64,000 nt of DNA from Pristionchus mayeri (taxonomy: Eukaryota > Nematoda > Chromadorea > Rhabditida > Neodiplogasteridae): positions 10,602,001 through 10,666,000 of the forward strand of contig BTRK01000003.1 in the NCBI GenBank assembly GCA_036245805.1. The letters run 5' to 3'. Under the pieces are notes generated by a model. That model ran no database searches. It saw nothing but the letters and a program-made list of their open reading frames with translations, and was not told the origin of the DNA. Shown in pieces: positions 32,776 through 45,466 of the stretch. Position numbers and translations under genes: made by a program. Each line of letters starts with the position of its first letter. Positions within the stretch are counted from its first letter, which is position 1.

Positions 32776-35128
32776 ATGTATACATTCAAGGTAATCAAAA
32801 TAATACTCGACCTGCTCTCTAGGAAGTGAATTACCATAATTCTCCCATTCTAGAAACTAGTTTTTTTGTAATTTTCTTTTCTTTTCACACATTTTTTCGA
32901 TCGGCAAAAGAGTGCGTAAAATACGTTATTTGACTGCTACCGGAATGATGAACGCGATTAGGTACAGTTACATCTCATTGCCATCCGAGCATACGTGGTA
33001 GGGTTGGCTATTCAACAGCGAATGCAAAGTCGCAATTTCGAATTGTAAATTGTAATAGTATTTGACATCTTTTCAGTTCACCCTCATCTTCGTTCTCTGC
33101 CTCATCGCCATCATGGCTCCTCTTATCTCTGCTGCCCTGCCTACCTGTCCCGGACCATCCAATGCCAGGTACACGAACATTTACATTGGAAATGTTGATG
33201 AAGTACTTCAACTTTTGTGTGAGATTGCAGGATGAATTATTATTGGACAATATGTAGATGCATCTGCTTTGAATGGGCCTATTTTGGTAAAACATAGGGC
33301 GATGATCATGTTCATTAGTTATGATAGGAAGACTGCCGTTCGTGCGAGGCGAGAAATGAAAATTAGGAAGAGGAGAGGGCAAAGTGCAAAGTAAGAGTGA
33401 GGGATCTTGCGTAAGAGTTTGCTTGGCAAAACACCGTTTTGAGGCTTTTCGTCCAGCTTCTTAGCTATCCAGTGTTCATCAGATTAATGCTATACAACTT
33501 TTCAATCAGCGATTGAGTCAGACTCAACCTTTCTTACTTAGTTATTGTATGAATCAAACATTATACAAAAGGCTCATCTTTTGAACCAAAAGTTATTCAA
33601 TAGTCGCATATTTTGAATCAAAAGTGATACAAAAGTCTTATCTTCTGAATCAATATTGATGCAAAAAATCGTATCTTTTGAATAAAAAGTGATACTAAAG
33701 CATAATCTTTTGAATCAATCACCTCCAGATTTATTTTGCATAGCAAGAAAGTTTATAGAAAACAGAATAGCATAATCGGTAAAAAACACCCATCCGATGT
33801 GTATATGGGAGCAGGTTTACTGATGTGAGGATGGGTAAGGAAACGGATAACTAATTAACTTAAACATCAGATCGAAAAGCTTCATATTAGGTTGTTGCGA
33901 AAGTCTTGTCGCGTGCGTAACTACACTGATTTCGCGTGTCTGGAATTCAGGCTGCCTGGCCTCATAATATATGTTAGGTGCATACATGGTGAAGCTCCTA
34001 TAGAAAACCGGAAAATTTCACCGATTTGAGTTTGAGCGAAAATGAGATAAAAATAAGTTCCAAATGTACTACAACCTTAAAACAACTAGTGACTTCTGAA
34101 ATGTTTCTTGTGAAGTAATAATAGAGGAGGGGTTGCTTGTTCGGATAAGCTCAATAGGCCTACCATTTAAGTCGATTTTGAGAACTAATTTTGACAAATA
34201 GGGTAGTTTTCGTCATTAAATTTTGATGATCTCTATTTTGAAAGGCGTATTTTGCCGGGGAAATATTCCACCAACCCAAAACTGAAGTAGTAAGCCAATC
34301 ATCTCACATATGACATTTTGCAGACTAATATTGATTCCCAGATCCATTGGAACGAAAATTAGACGACAAACATGTATTCGAGAATTCTCGTCCAATATTG
34401 ATTCCGAAATATGTAAAAATTTCCGGAAAGGCATTTGTGCCTGGTTATTTATTAATGAGCCCTGGTAATGCCTTTCTCATGGGGTTTGTGAATATGTTAT
34501 GCGTTTGGCCATGTCACTCTTTTCCGAGCAGTATTAAACGTAGAAACGAGCATGTCGGTGTTATGAGTCGGCAGTGTTTCGCCTTGCACTGTTAATTTGT
34601 TAATGATCCTTCAGCAGCGGAGTTAGGTGCGTTAGAAAGACTATCGATTACTTCATCGATAGTAATTAGTTACATGATATCGAACGAAGTAAGGACTATA
34701 GGCGCTACAATGTTCAAGCGCTATGACGCGACAAGACCTTCGCAACAACATGATAAAATGTGTTTTACCGAGAAAACTCTTGCGCAAGAGCCCCCACTAT
34801 CCCCCACTCTTGCGCAAGAATTTGTACTTTCACATTTCTCTCCCTCTCATTTCCCCCATACCGCGCGCGCTCTGCCATCTTCCTTTCAGCACTCCGACCA
34901 AGTACTTTGAATCCCAACTAGCAAATCACGCTAGCAAGTGTGCAGATGCTTCTTGAATATTATTCTAGATCTATAATATTAAGAATATTTAGAATATTAT
35001 AATATGAATCTAATTTTTTTGCATCTAGATGCTCCATGTGGGTGATGGAAGGTTTCTGCGAGGAAGGCTTCTACTCCGCCGACGCAAAGATGGCCTACTG
35101 CGGACGCGAGTGCGGACTGTGTCAATGA
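32776..35128 (+). CDS. Gene G: short secreted single-ShKT peptide
   Basis: Three exons: 32776-32790, 33077-33168 and 35029-35128. Phases are 0 and 2, all sites are GT/AG, and the total is 68 codons plus stop. Exon 1 encodes only MYTFK. Exon 2 gives the hydrophobic signal core (FTLIFVLCLIAIMAPLISA) and two Cys. Exon 3 gives the other four Cys (GFC, AYC, REC, GLC) and the stop. Mature peptide: six Cys spaced as in one ShKT domain, with little else. The start is chosen because exon 1 is the nearest ATG exon that joins exon 2 in frame. Intron 2 is 1.86 kb and contains the edge (34,312) of the duplicated segment. Only exon 3 was therefore copied to 15,827-15,926 and 16,808-16,907. This full gene shows that the right copy is ancestral. 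Confidence 0.8.
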
Positions 35129-35878
35129 AGAATGATGTTCATCAATTGACATTCGCGTGATAAACAACTTTTCCTCAATGAAATGCATGATTTCCTCAAT
35201 CGCAATGTATGAGAGATCTGAGTGAATGGAGCTTAACCAAAAAAAATTGAATTCCTTCGACATTATCATATATAAATGATTCAATAAGTCTAGCTGTGAT
35301 ATCGCATATTTAGCGTTTTTGCATATGCAACTTAGCCGCAATAGTATAGGGAATAGAACTACGAACGTGTTTATCAATATACATTATCAAACCTGGCAAC
35401 ATACTCAGGCGAGTGCGAAGCAGTTGAATCCGGCCCACTCCCTTTATCATCCATTCGATTGGGATCTACTTAGGTTTTCGTAGTTGCGACATTTTTCGAC
35501 AAATACTAATAAGCAAACAGTGTCTGGGCGCAAAACATATGTGAGTATTTTAATTCTTGTGCCTGTTAATAGAAAATCGGTATGATTCTCCAAAACTAGG
35601 ACTAATCATTATTTGATATGTGCGCCATTTTATAATGATTTCTTAGGTAGTTGACAATTTTTTTCGCAAACCAAAAATATACTAAACGCTGAATAGGAGA
35701 AGGGACGGCTCACATTCGTCTTGTCGTGAGAGAAGTAGCTTATTCAATGTAATTATTTATTAAGATAGCATCATAAAGATAATTATATGATACAGCATGT
35801 GAGATATTGATATTGATAAATATGTATATGAATTGTTCTTATTATAATATCCCATCTCATCAGATTCAGAAAATGAAA

Positions 35879-37288
35879 TTAATTGCAGAATCCACAGGTA
35901 GCGGGGCACTGAACGCGCATGAGTGGCGCGAATAATGCGTTGGCGCAGTACATCCTGAAATATTGTATATTAAAAAAAATCGTTTGAAGAATCCATGGAG
36001 GGTCACAACGAGCACAATGCGCTCGCTAATGGGAAATTTTTACTGAACATCAACGGAGCACTTTGTTAAGTGAAACGTGGCCAAATTCTGATACCTCATC
36101 GCAGGGCAATCCGAGATACCACTAGCGGGATTTATGCGATCCATGCACCCTAAAATGCGTTTGTTTACTATATTATCAGATCTGAAAAAAAAAGTTCTAC
36201 ATTATTTGATATACGATGGGTACAATAAGACAAGATTGAAAGGCACTAGGTCGGATGAAAACTACAGGGTCACGCAGCCTTTGATATAGGTAGGCTGACG
36301 TCATAGTTCTCATCCGATCAAGTGCGTGTTGAAACGCACTGTTCGTCGCAGAACCGCCATTAGATCCATTAGAACCGCAGAATCCGCACGTTTTCGGGCA
36401 CTGATCTCTCATGACTGTAAACAAGTGTTGTTCAATTGTGTAAATATATGTTCATGAAACGCACGGTCCATGTAGTCGGAGCTAGTGCAGAGGTTGGCGC
36501 GAGCGGGGCAATCATTCACACCAGTAATCGGGCTTAGCTTGTCGACGCAATCTGAAAATGGACAAAGATTAATTATTGGCTTCGCGTATGATATTTTCCG
36601 GCCTTTACATCAGCATATTTATGGCCCTTGATGTGTATGTAATTGTTTCACTTCGACTTCTCTTATTGGACAATTATTTAGATTGATCTGGTAAGTAGCC
36701 CTCGAAACATATCAGAAAAAGGCGACCAAACAATGTCCAACAAGAGAACCCTATTCACGACGCTTACTGGTAGTCGTCGTCATCGGCGTCGTTCGTGCAG
36801 CCGTAATCGGTGCTGCGGTAGTTGTGGCGGTCGTGGTGGTGGTATTGGGTGTGGATCCTACGCAGCACCCAAAGCCGGGAGCAATAACGGGTCCATTCGC
36901 GTCCTTGCACTTGGAGCCAGTGTAGCCGTTACTGGTGCAGTCATCATCCGAAGTGCAACCTGGAACGATAGTCTTTCTATTGTATTGTCCTGTAATTGTC
37001 ATTTTGTGTAGTTTATTTCAGCTAAATTGCAAATCTCATTAGGTGACAAGCTATGTAGTGCACCGGAAACGCGGAAAGCACCCACAATTGCTTGACATTT
37101 AAATAAAAAACTTATTACAGGAAAACGGAAGCATTAGGAAAGACCTAGGCTATGTATACGGTAGGAGAATTTAAAAAAAAAGGTGCATGACCATGAAACA
37201 CACCTTTTTGTGTATCATTATCGCAATTGGCGAAATTAGTGATGGCTGCAGCATAAACTGGAAGGAGGACGACGAGTAGGACATGCAT
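35879..37288 (-). CDS. Gene E (copy 3, probably the original)
   Basis: The same six-exon gene as at 13,668-15,076, on the minus strand and in its native context downstream of gene G. The two genes converge: the gene G stop is at 35,128 and the gene E stop at 35,879. It encodes a signal peptide, a small Cys module with CCVG, a Thr-rich linker and two ShKT domains. It shares the Thr linker codon with copy 2. One extra A in intron 5 distinguishes it from copy 1. Confidence 0.86.
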
Positions 37289-38895
37289 TTGAAGAGAAGA
37301 AGTAGAAGGGAAGAAGACGAGACGATGTGTGGATGGTTATCACACCATTTGACTCTCGTTAAATTCCACTCATGAAGCATCAGAAGCGTTGTCCAACGAA
37401 GTTTGCACAGTGGTTGCCTGCGGGCATCAGAGGCGTAGATAACAGGCTTCGAAAGAAATGCCTCTGTCCATTGTATAATCTCTCTCACCTGTCTAAACGA
37501 CGTGCAGTGCATTTCATGGATTTGCACGTATGCACATAATGGATGGAGCGCATCGCTCGATGAAGCGCTAAAGCAATAACTCGATGCATTGTTTGAAAAT
37601 AATGATCAGCTAACATCCACTCTCCCATGAGAAAAATGGATGAGTGGTCAAGGAATGAGAGTTGACTTTGTAAAGACAATTATTTTTATTATTGATGTCA
37701 TTTGCATTTAAATATTGCATTAATTTCGTTATGTTAGAACTTCGAACCACACTTGAAAATGTGCATTTATTTCGATGTAAACGTAAATAATGGAACGCAA
37801 TCATATTATGCCGAATTTGATTTCTGCAGTTACTGCAGCTGGTTTGTTTTTGGATGTTCATGATATCTAATATTGAACAAAAATATAATCAGGCGGCCCA
37901 AAAACGAATGGCGGCAATGGAATATTAATTGCTTGTTAGTGATTCAGAATTAATGTATTATTGTATGATAATAAATAATTATTAGTTAACTGTGACTCCG
38001 GAAATGGCAATGCATTAGTTCTGCAATCCGGGCCTCTTCACTCTCCAGGATCAAAGCCGACCGGGATACCTGGGAGCATGTTACCGTGATCCACATAACA
38101 ACCCATTCCACCCAACGAAAGGGTACGCGAAGGTGGCTTAATCCGGTTCTGCGACTGGGGATTCATCCACAGAGCCCGGCTCAATCACCTATCTCTCAAC
38201 GCCGCCATGAGATTCGACCCGAATAGAGATTTCCGATGCCGTAAATATGGATCCCCTCTAGAGACCCTCAATTATTTTCACTCCTCCTGTATCCCTAATC
38301 TCCCCTGCTAGGCAAAATAATATACCATTGGTCCTAGTGTCACTGTCTCTCACAATCGTTCGAAAGATGCGTTCTGGTCACTGAGACCTGTCGTGGTGTT
38401 GGTGGATGGAAATCTCGGTCGTGAGCCATTGTAGATGGTCGCTGCCTCTTTGATAATGTTCAGTCCGCGATGGATCGAGCCAACGTTTTTCTTCGCGTGA
38501 TAAAGATATGAATACGTGCGATTCTCCAAAATTGGGCAACTATTCCCTGATGCATGCATCTGAACAAACTGAATCTAAAAAGGGAAAGCAGCTAATATTC
38601 TAACGCAAACATACGTGCGTGAGAATAGGATGATAGATTCCATTATCAGAAGGAAGGACAAAATGGAGAGAGAAAATGACAATGATAGATATATACTATT
38701 CCTCCAAGTGTTCAATTTCCGACCCCACAAAGTAAACTGTAAGTTACTTGACCCTTGGAGCATCTATCACTAACGTTATGATGAGATGGAATCACTTTGA
38801 AGAGTTCGTAAATGGGGACTTTCAGAAGACCTCTGTTTTTTGCGCTCGAAAAATCGAGCTCCACAATTTTTTGCGTAAACAAGTATGATTATTTC
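37289..38895. other. 5' flank of gene E and intergenic DNA
   Basis: No gene recognised. It contains the diverged repeat at 38,545-38,657 that pairs with 42,764-42,873. Confidence 0.45.
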
Positions 38896-39065
38896 ACGGG
38901 TGATATGTGACACGGCCGTGTGACACGGGTCATATGTGGCACGGCCGTGTGACACGGGTCATATGTGACACGGCCGTGTGACACGGGTCATATGTGACAC
39001 GGACGTGTGACACGGGTCATATGTGACACGGCCGTGTGACACGAGTCATATGTGACACGGCCGTG
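38896..39065. repeat. 29-bp tandem repeat (right copy)
   Basis: Inverted copy of the array at 11,891-12,060, with the same unit number and the same variant units in reverse order. Confidence 0.92.
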
Positions 39066-39867
39066 TATGATTTTACATGCTAGTGGAACTCTCGAGTGTC
39101 ACAGCAAGATTAAGAAAAATACATTAAAAAGCAGACCCCTCCATTTATTACAAATTCAGAGCCATGCCCGAGTAAAAAAACTCCTTAGAATGAACTGGAA
39201 ATGGAAAAAGATATTTACAATACCCATTCGAATTAAATAAATGCTTCATTGAAGACCTTTTCTTAGCAATGAATCGGATATGAGAAAGAAGACGCTCTAA
39301 GCCAGAATTTCTACGGTAAGATTACCGCTCTCAGAAACGCCAATTTGTTAAGAATTGTGACAGTACGGTAGAAAATAGCAAATATTTGCACAGGATATCC
39401 CGGAAAGGAATGTCACTAGTTTTAGAGAAAAAGTATACGTGTGTTACACGCTATTTCTCGGTCGAGGAAATAACGAAACACAATCAGAGAATGTGCACCC
39501 GCCCACTCTCAATATCTCAACTGCACCTGCTCGCAAAGTCATATATTCTATAAACGTGTTTAGACAGCAGCATCTTGAGGAGCAATGGGACGAGTTGGCG
39601 GATACATATGAATCATCGATTACTGTTGCTGCGAAAATACTGCAACAAAGAAAATATACAACAAAAATACAATTACCAATGACATTGTAAGATCTCGAGA
39701 AACAAGTGCTTCCGAAAAAATACTCTAGAAACTTACTCTTTAGAGGAATCGAGAATGGAAAGGATGATTAAAGTTTGATAAAGTCACATTTGGACGCGCG
39801 AACTTTACAAAATTGAATTAGGGATTTGTTAATTCCTCTCGTTTTCTATTTTTGCCTTTGTTCCATC

Positions 39868-40163
39868 TTTAAAGAAGGGGTAACACGAATGAATGTTAGG
39901 GAGTCCCACCACGAAGATATTGCGCTCGCAATGGGAAACTGTAGCCAAATTACCAGTGATGAGATGCGAAAATGATGTAGAGCGAGTGAAACATAAACGA
40001 ACTAGCCACTACCCTGCGCTGTCAATGAATTTTTAGTGTATGTAAATAGCCTCAGAGCTGTCTGTGAAACTTCGGATAAAGTGATTCATGATCGGGCTTT
40101 CGGCTTCTATTACACACACATATTGGATAATTAAACTAATTTTTCGTGTTACTCCTTCTTTAA
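39868..40163. mobile_element. MITE upstream of gene B
   Basis: 296 bp, with inverted ends TTTAAAGAAGG...GTAACACGAA. It ends 222 bases before the gene B start codon, so it could contribute to its 5' flank. A partial relative lies at 53,712-53,820 in gene D intron 7. A single end is seen near 57,188. Confidence 0.8.
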
Positions 40164-40385
40164 CTTCCGGAATATTTCCGCCTCTCGTTTATGCACCTGC
40201 TCAGATGTCAAATGACAAAACTTGTGTATAAAAACGCACTCCAGACAGCATTCACCACACTTCATCCACATTCGTTCCTTTCCAGCTCAAAGGCAATCCT
40301 TTAAAATCTCATATTTGTATCGTTCGCATCTCGACCTGGTGAGAGAAGAGAACGCATAAATCGGATGGTTTAATCCACTTCAGGA

Positions 40386-42344
40386 ATGGCCCGTATCATC
40401 CTTGCTCTCGTTGGTGTTGCTTCGCTGGCCGCTCTGGCTTCCGCCCAGTGTGCCCTCGGGGATCATCCTAAGTACGTTAGCCCCTCACTTTCCTTGATGC
40501 TCGAATGTTATGCACAAATAATTTATTTTGTGAGATTAATTCGAATGAACTGTATTACCAATCCCGACTATTCCAGTTGTGTGAACTGGATCAGAAACGG
40601 CTTCTGCGTGAATCCGGCGAACTCCAAGGCGAAGATCCAACAGTCAGTGCCCATTTTTGAAACAAAACCATTAAGATATTCCAATAGTTCCGCCTAATTT
40701 GTAATTCCGATCAAATACAAAACCAAATTCAGGAATCCTTTTTTTGATCAAACTACGATGTTTTTAACCAGGTATTGCCCCTCGTGCCCGAACTCCGGCT
40801 GTGGAAGAGCTGCTCCTGCTCCTGCTCCCACCACCAAAGCCCCTAAGAAGGAAAATGCGAAGTAAGCCACACTTTATAATTTTCTCAAAATACAAATACT
40901 GTACTGTATCCATAGACACGGCTGATTTCAGCTGCCCCAAGTGGAACAAGGATCTCGGTATTCTGTTCTGCCTTAGTGCAACTACTCTCCAGGTAACACA
41001 TTTCCCAAGAAAAGTTCCGAGACATGCTAACGTAAAGTACTGAAACAATTTTCGAAATCTAGCTACTTGTTTTGCAGAAAAATACGTTCTGCTTTGACAC
41101 CTGCCAGGTCGAGCTTGTGAGTTTTCAAATCATTATACAACTATTCTGAGCATCGTGGCAACACTAATCGGCCATAATATTATAGAGCCCCCGCTACGAT
41201 GAAAAACGACTGCATTGTGTATTCCAAAAAGGCGAACACGGTGAGTGAGCCTGTCACTAATTGTTTAAAAAATACATGGCAACCCGCCCTCACATATCTC
41301 TAGTCTGTTGCGAAATCAAATTGGAGTAGAAGTGTTTTCGAAAATTAGCATGGATTTGTACAAGAACCTAAGCATAAGCAATAATGTTTAAGCTTTCGAC
41401 CGTGGATGCTGCTAAGGGAACAGTGGACAAGGCAGTTACCCACGCAAATGGCGATACGGTAATTAATTGTTCTCGTCTGCACAGGTGGTAAGACATCTCG
41501 AACAAAACATTTCGAACTAGGACGTTTCGCACAATTTTCGTGAATTTTCATGAGCGCGCACACCACTTTGGAAGCAATTGTCGCATTATTTAAATGATTT
41601 TTACGTAATTTATTTATCAATTACGTTCTTGACAGTGCCGAAAAATATATTAATGAGAACAAAATCCTTATTAATTAAGTTTTCGATGTAATTGTGCGAA
41701 ACGTCCTAGTTCGGAATGTCGTTATTCGATTTTGTTTGTTCGAGATGTCTTATCACCGTCTGCACAAACAACGGTAATTATGGATAGCTTAGCAAGAATT
41801 GCACGAGTTTTGCTCAGTTATCTCTCACTGGCAATATCAGAGAGTTATTGTGAAGGATGAATAGAGTCATCTCTTGCCAAATTTATCATGTCATTTGTTA
41901 AATCAACATTGGAAGTTGTCCTTTGATATCCTAGACAAATCAGGTTGATCAATGTACTTTACTGAATGATGCCTTGAAATATTTGTCGAGTATTATCAAG
42001 TGCACACCCTGTCATTACAATACAACTTCAGTTACAGAACCTATATGTGTTCGTGAAGGACAAGTGCTCAGTGGCGTTCAAGACAGCTGCCGGAGGCCCT
42101 GCACTCACCACCGGATTGGTCGCAGGGTAAGGTATTCTTCCTAATTACCTAAGGCAAGATAAGATCGAACAATAACTCTTGGTCCATAAATTATAGATTA
42201 TTTATCTCAATTGAACAAATCAGTCATATTGGGAAATCGTTGAGAATATTCGCAGTTTTCAGTGCCGTCGACAAGAATTTTCAAAAGATTACCGATGCGA
42301 CTATGCAGTCTGCCGGCTTCTTCGACTGCACTTGCACGTCTTAA
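40386..42344 (+). CDS. Gene B: secreted ShKT-like protein (source copy)
   Basis: Exons: 40386-40471, 40577-40642, 40772-40861, 40932-40992, 41078-41116, 41186-41240, probably 41393-41458, 42038-42126 and 42263-42344. Exon 1 is a clear signal peptide (MARIILALVGVASLAALASA). The first Cys domain has CVNWIRNGFC and CPSC. A Pro/Ala/Lys linker follows, then a second domain with CPKWNKD and FCFDTC. A C-terminal module has VFVKDKCSV and ends FFDCTCTS with a stop. The order matches genes C and D with one ShKT-like domain fewer. The exon 5/6 join requires a one-base frame change to give the family-like reading of exon 6, so an unusual splice or a disabling indel is possible; both copies share it. A MITE lies 222 bases upstream. 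No named family fits the C-terminal module. Confidence 0.72.
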
Positions 42345-43656
42345 GTCGCCCTCTCTTCGAGAATCAATTATCGAAGTACCCACATATTCACACGTTTCAC
42401 CATGGGAGATTATATTATACGATAAATAAGTCAATGCACAATATCAATACATTCAGTTTGCAACGCGATTGATACGCGATCCCTGCAAATCAGCTCGTGC
42501 TGACTCTGAAAACTCCAAAGACGGTGTTACTCAGGTGTTCATGTTCTCAGACTCTGAGATTATGCTCGAGAGTGTACAGCAAAAACATATTAATCTAACA
42601 GATTTTGCAGAATGTTTATGTTTATTAAGTTCTAGCACATATCTTGCCAACTAAACTTAAATACGAGCGAACAGTTTTGGCAGTGAAATCCATCATCATT
42701 TCCCACTCTTCATGCAATCAACGCGGTCAAGCGGGAAAAATGCGTGAAATTCTGCAAAAAACTCCCACCTCCTGACTCCCGCATCTGAACAAACTAAATC
42801 CATGGAGGCAGCATCTAAAACTCTAAAGCAAACAGAGGTGCGTAAGAATAAGCGGATAAATTCCATTATGAGCAGGAAGAAAAAAACTAGAGGCAGGAAA
42901 AATAGACAAAGAAATAAATATAATATTCCACCATATGTACCTAAATCGCGAATGATTCTAGTTCAGTCGATAAATCAGGAAATTGTGCACAAAAGGCGCA
43001 ATGCAAGAGCGAAATTCTGCGAGTTTTGTCCTGATTTGCAAAATGAGAATGTGGAAAAGTTAAATCATGCTGAGAAGAACTAAAATACAACTCTGACATG
43101 ACATCAAAAGAAATGAATTTCTTATTTTCTATCTACGGTAGGTAAAACACGAGATAACAAATTATGTTGCGCAACCACATTATGTGTAGATCATCGGTAG
43201 TTCATTTATTAATTTGTTTCCATAATATTACTCATATGTCATACGTCATATGCAAAAAAAAAACTAAATAAGAACTTAGGTTGGATAAATCGAAAACGAA
43301 ATCAAAACAGATTAGACACTAACAAAGATCGAAAAAAAACTTAATTGTATGTTCAAATCTCCTCTCCATATTGCCCAATTACAGTGAAACACACAAAAAG
43401 AGCTGATAAACTTGTTTCTATCTGAGAACAATCGCCTCAGATGTGCACAAGTTTATCGTCTCAGGAAGTGACGATATTCGAATACGCGCGATTTGCAAGA
43501 TGACTCATTGTTCCGTGAATAATATTCATCGCTGAAAGTTTTGAAAAAAAAATGAATCGAGTTTCCGTATCAATATCTGCACGCATGCATTGTGTGTTTG
43601 AGTGATCCAGTCACATTTAGTGGCAGGCGTTGCTTTCATTTCCATTTTTCCTGACA
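42345..43656. other. Between gene B and the retrotransposon cluster
   Basis: No gene called. The Lys/Arg-rich 93-aa plus frame (42,802-43,083) has no recognisable domain. The last ~100 bases resemble upstream DNA of gene C, so this edge is probably gene D's upstream region. Confidence 0.45.
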
Positions 43657-44512
43657 ATGAATATATCATTATCATTATCATTATCATCATTATTTATCCA
43701 TGGTCAAGGTCTGGGCCTGCTGGAAAATGCTCTTCTTCCAAGCAACGGGGTCTCTTCTACACACGCTATCCCAGTTCGGTCCTAGTTGTTGCACGATTTC
43801 GTCCCTCCATCTCGTCCGTGGTCTTCCAATTGGGCGGACTCGATCGTATGGAGTCCATTCCATCACTCGTTTAGTCCATCGGTCGTCATCCAGCAATGCT
43901 ATTCTTGCTGCTCAGTTCCACTTTCTCTGCATAGCTTGCACTCTAATGTCCGGGATTGGCACTTTCTGAGACAGCCATACATTGGTTCGACGATCCAACC
44001 TCGTAACACCGCACATTTTTCGCATCATACTTCGTTGTACTACTATGAGTCGATTGGTAATCTTTTTGGTCGGGCTCCATAGTTCACTTCCGTATAAAAG
44101 TGCTGGTACTACGCACATTCTGTAGACTCTGGCCTTGAGACCCATTTCTATCTTTCTGTTGGTTAAGAATTCATTAAATCGATTAAATGCTGGTACTACG
44201 CATTATGTGTTTCATTCTGTTTCTTATTTCATTCTGTGTTTCATTTCTCGTTGCGAGTGGTCGACTCGCCCGTCTCTCCTTCAATGACCGCCTCCCCGTC
44301 CCCTTTGGCAACGCAGGAGTCCGTCGACTACTTAACCGAACTCGTCAAGTCTCCACATCAAGCTCGACAAGTACGGAGCTTCTCTTTCCCGTCCTCCCGC
44401 CTCACCCTCGCCTGCTGCTGCAGCCCCACCCCCAATTGACAACCTCACGCACGCATCTATTGCGCGTGCTCTTGCGGATACGGACAAGATCAAGGATAAG
44501 GCGCAGCGAGCA

Positions 44513-45223
44513 GTGGTTGGTTCTCCCGAAATGTCAACCTCTCAGGAAACATCCTCCAATGATGAAGCGGTGCTCAAGAAGATCATCGACGTAACTAATG
44601 ATGCGGAACTGAAGAAAGCTTACGAGAATAGAGAGATCACCCATCGCCGCTTCCCCGAGAACAAGCCAGCCGGCAAGCGAATTCTCAAATTCTCTCTCCC
44701 TTCTTCCAATCTTCATGGAATCAGATCGATTGGACGCCCTAACTTCTTCTCGCCTTCTATGTATCTGAGAAGAGACCTGATGCCATCTGAACTCGAACAG
44801 GAACGAATCGCACGTGATGAAGCGCGCAAGCGCAATCTGGAATTTGGATACCTAAAATGGGGTGTTCGTGACTGTAGCCTGATACAGTTCCGGGGCCCGA
44901 ACTACCGTACTCTCCCTCCCCACTACCGTACTCCTCTGGACAAGTCCACTCCGCCATCGAAGGCAACTAACGTGAAACAAACAGCTCAATCCAAGCCAAC
45001 TGAATCCGCAGGTACTCCTGATGGTTCTCTCCTGATGGTTAACAAGGCTGCCTCTTCCTCGCCACTCGAAGTGTCGCCGACTACTGTTGATCGTCCGATG
45101 CCTCATGTGTCCTCTCGCTCCAACAAGACTCAAACGAAAAAAGACGATGCTCCCACTCCGTCCCTCTCCCATTCAGGTGGTACATCGGCAGTGACGGACA
45201 ACCGGGCACCTTCTCTCGTCTAG
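44513..45223 (+). CDS. ORF1-like protein of the CR1-like element
   Basis: 236 codons, charged and Ser/Thr/Pro-rich. It has no CCHC zinc knuckle or other domain I can recognise. Its position ahead of the endonuclease/RT ORF in the same strand is that of ORF1 (nucleic-acid-binding) proteins in CR1 elements. The start may lie upstream in another frame. A copy lies at 5,733-6,443 on the minus strand. Confidence 0.6.
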   Translation: MVGSPEMSTSQETSSNDEAVLKKIIDVTNDAELKKAYENREITHRRFPENKPAGKRILKFSLPSSNLHGIRSIGRPNFFSPSMYLRRDLMPSELEQERIARDEARKRNLEFGYLKWGVRDCSLIQFRGPNYRTLPPHYRTPLDKSTPPSKATNVKQTAQSKPTESAGTPDGSLLMVNKAASSSPLEVSPTTVDRPMPHVSSRSNKTQTKKDDAPTPSLSHSGGTSAVTDNRAPSLV

Positions 45224-45466
45224 GGAATCTGTGGCAGGGCTGTGAGTTATCCCCCTCCATCTAGACCCATCTTAAACTGTGTCCCCCCTAACTGTCCTCA
45301 TTCTAGTCAAAATCTCTCGTTCTTTTTTGCGAACTGTAGGAGCGTTAGGAGCGTTATAGATACCGTAATCCTATTAATTGTGCTAGATACCGTAATCCTA
45401 TTAAAATCTCGATGTGCTCGCCCTTTCCGAAACATGGCTCAACTCTTCCGATTGTGATGCGTTTTT

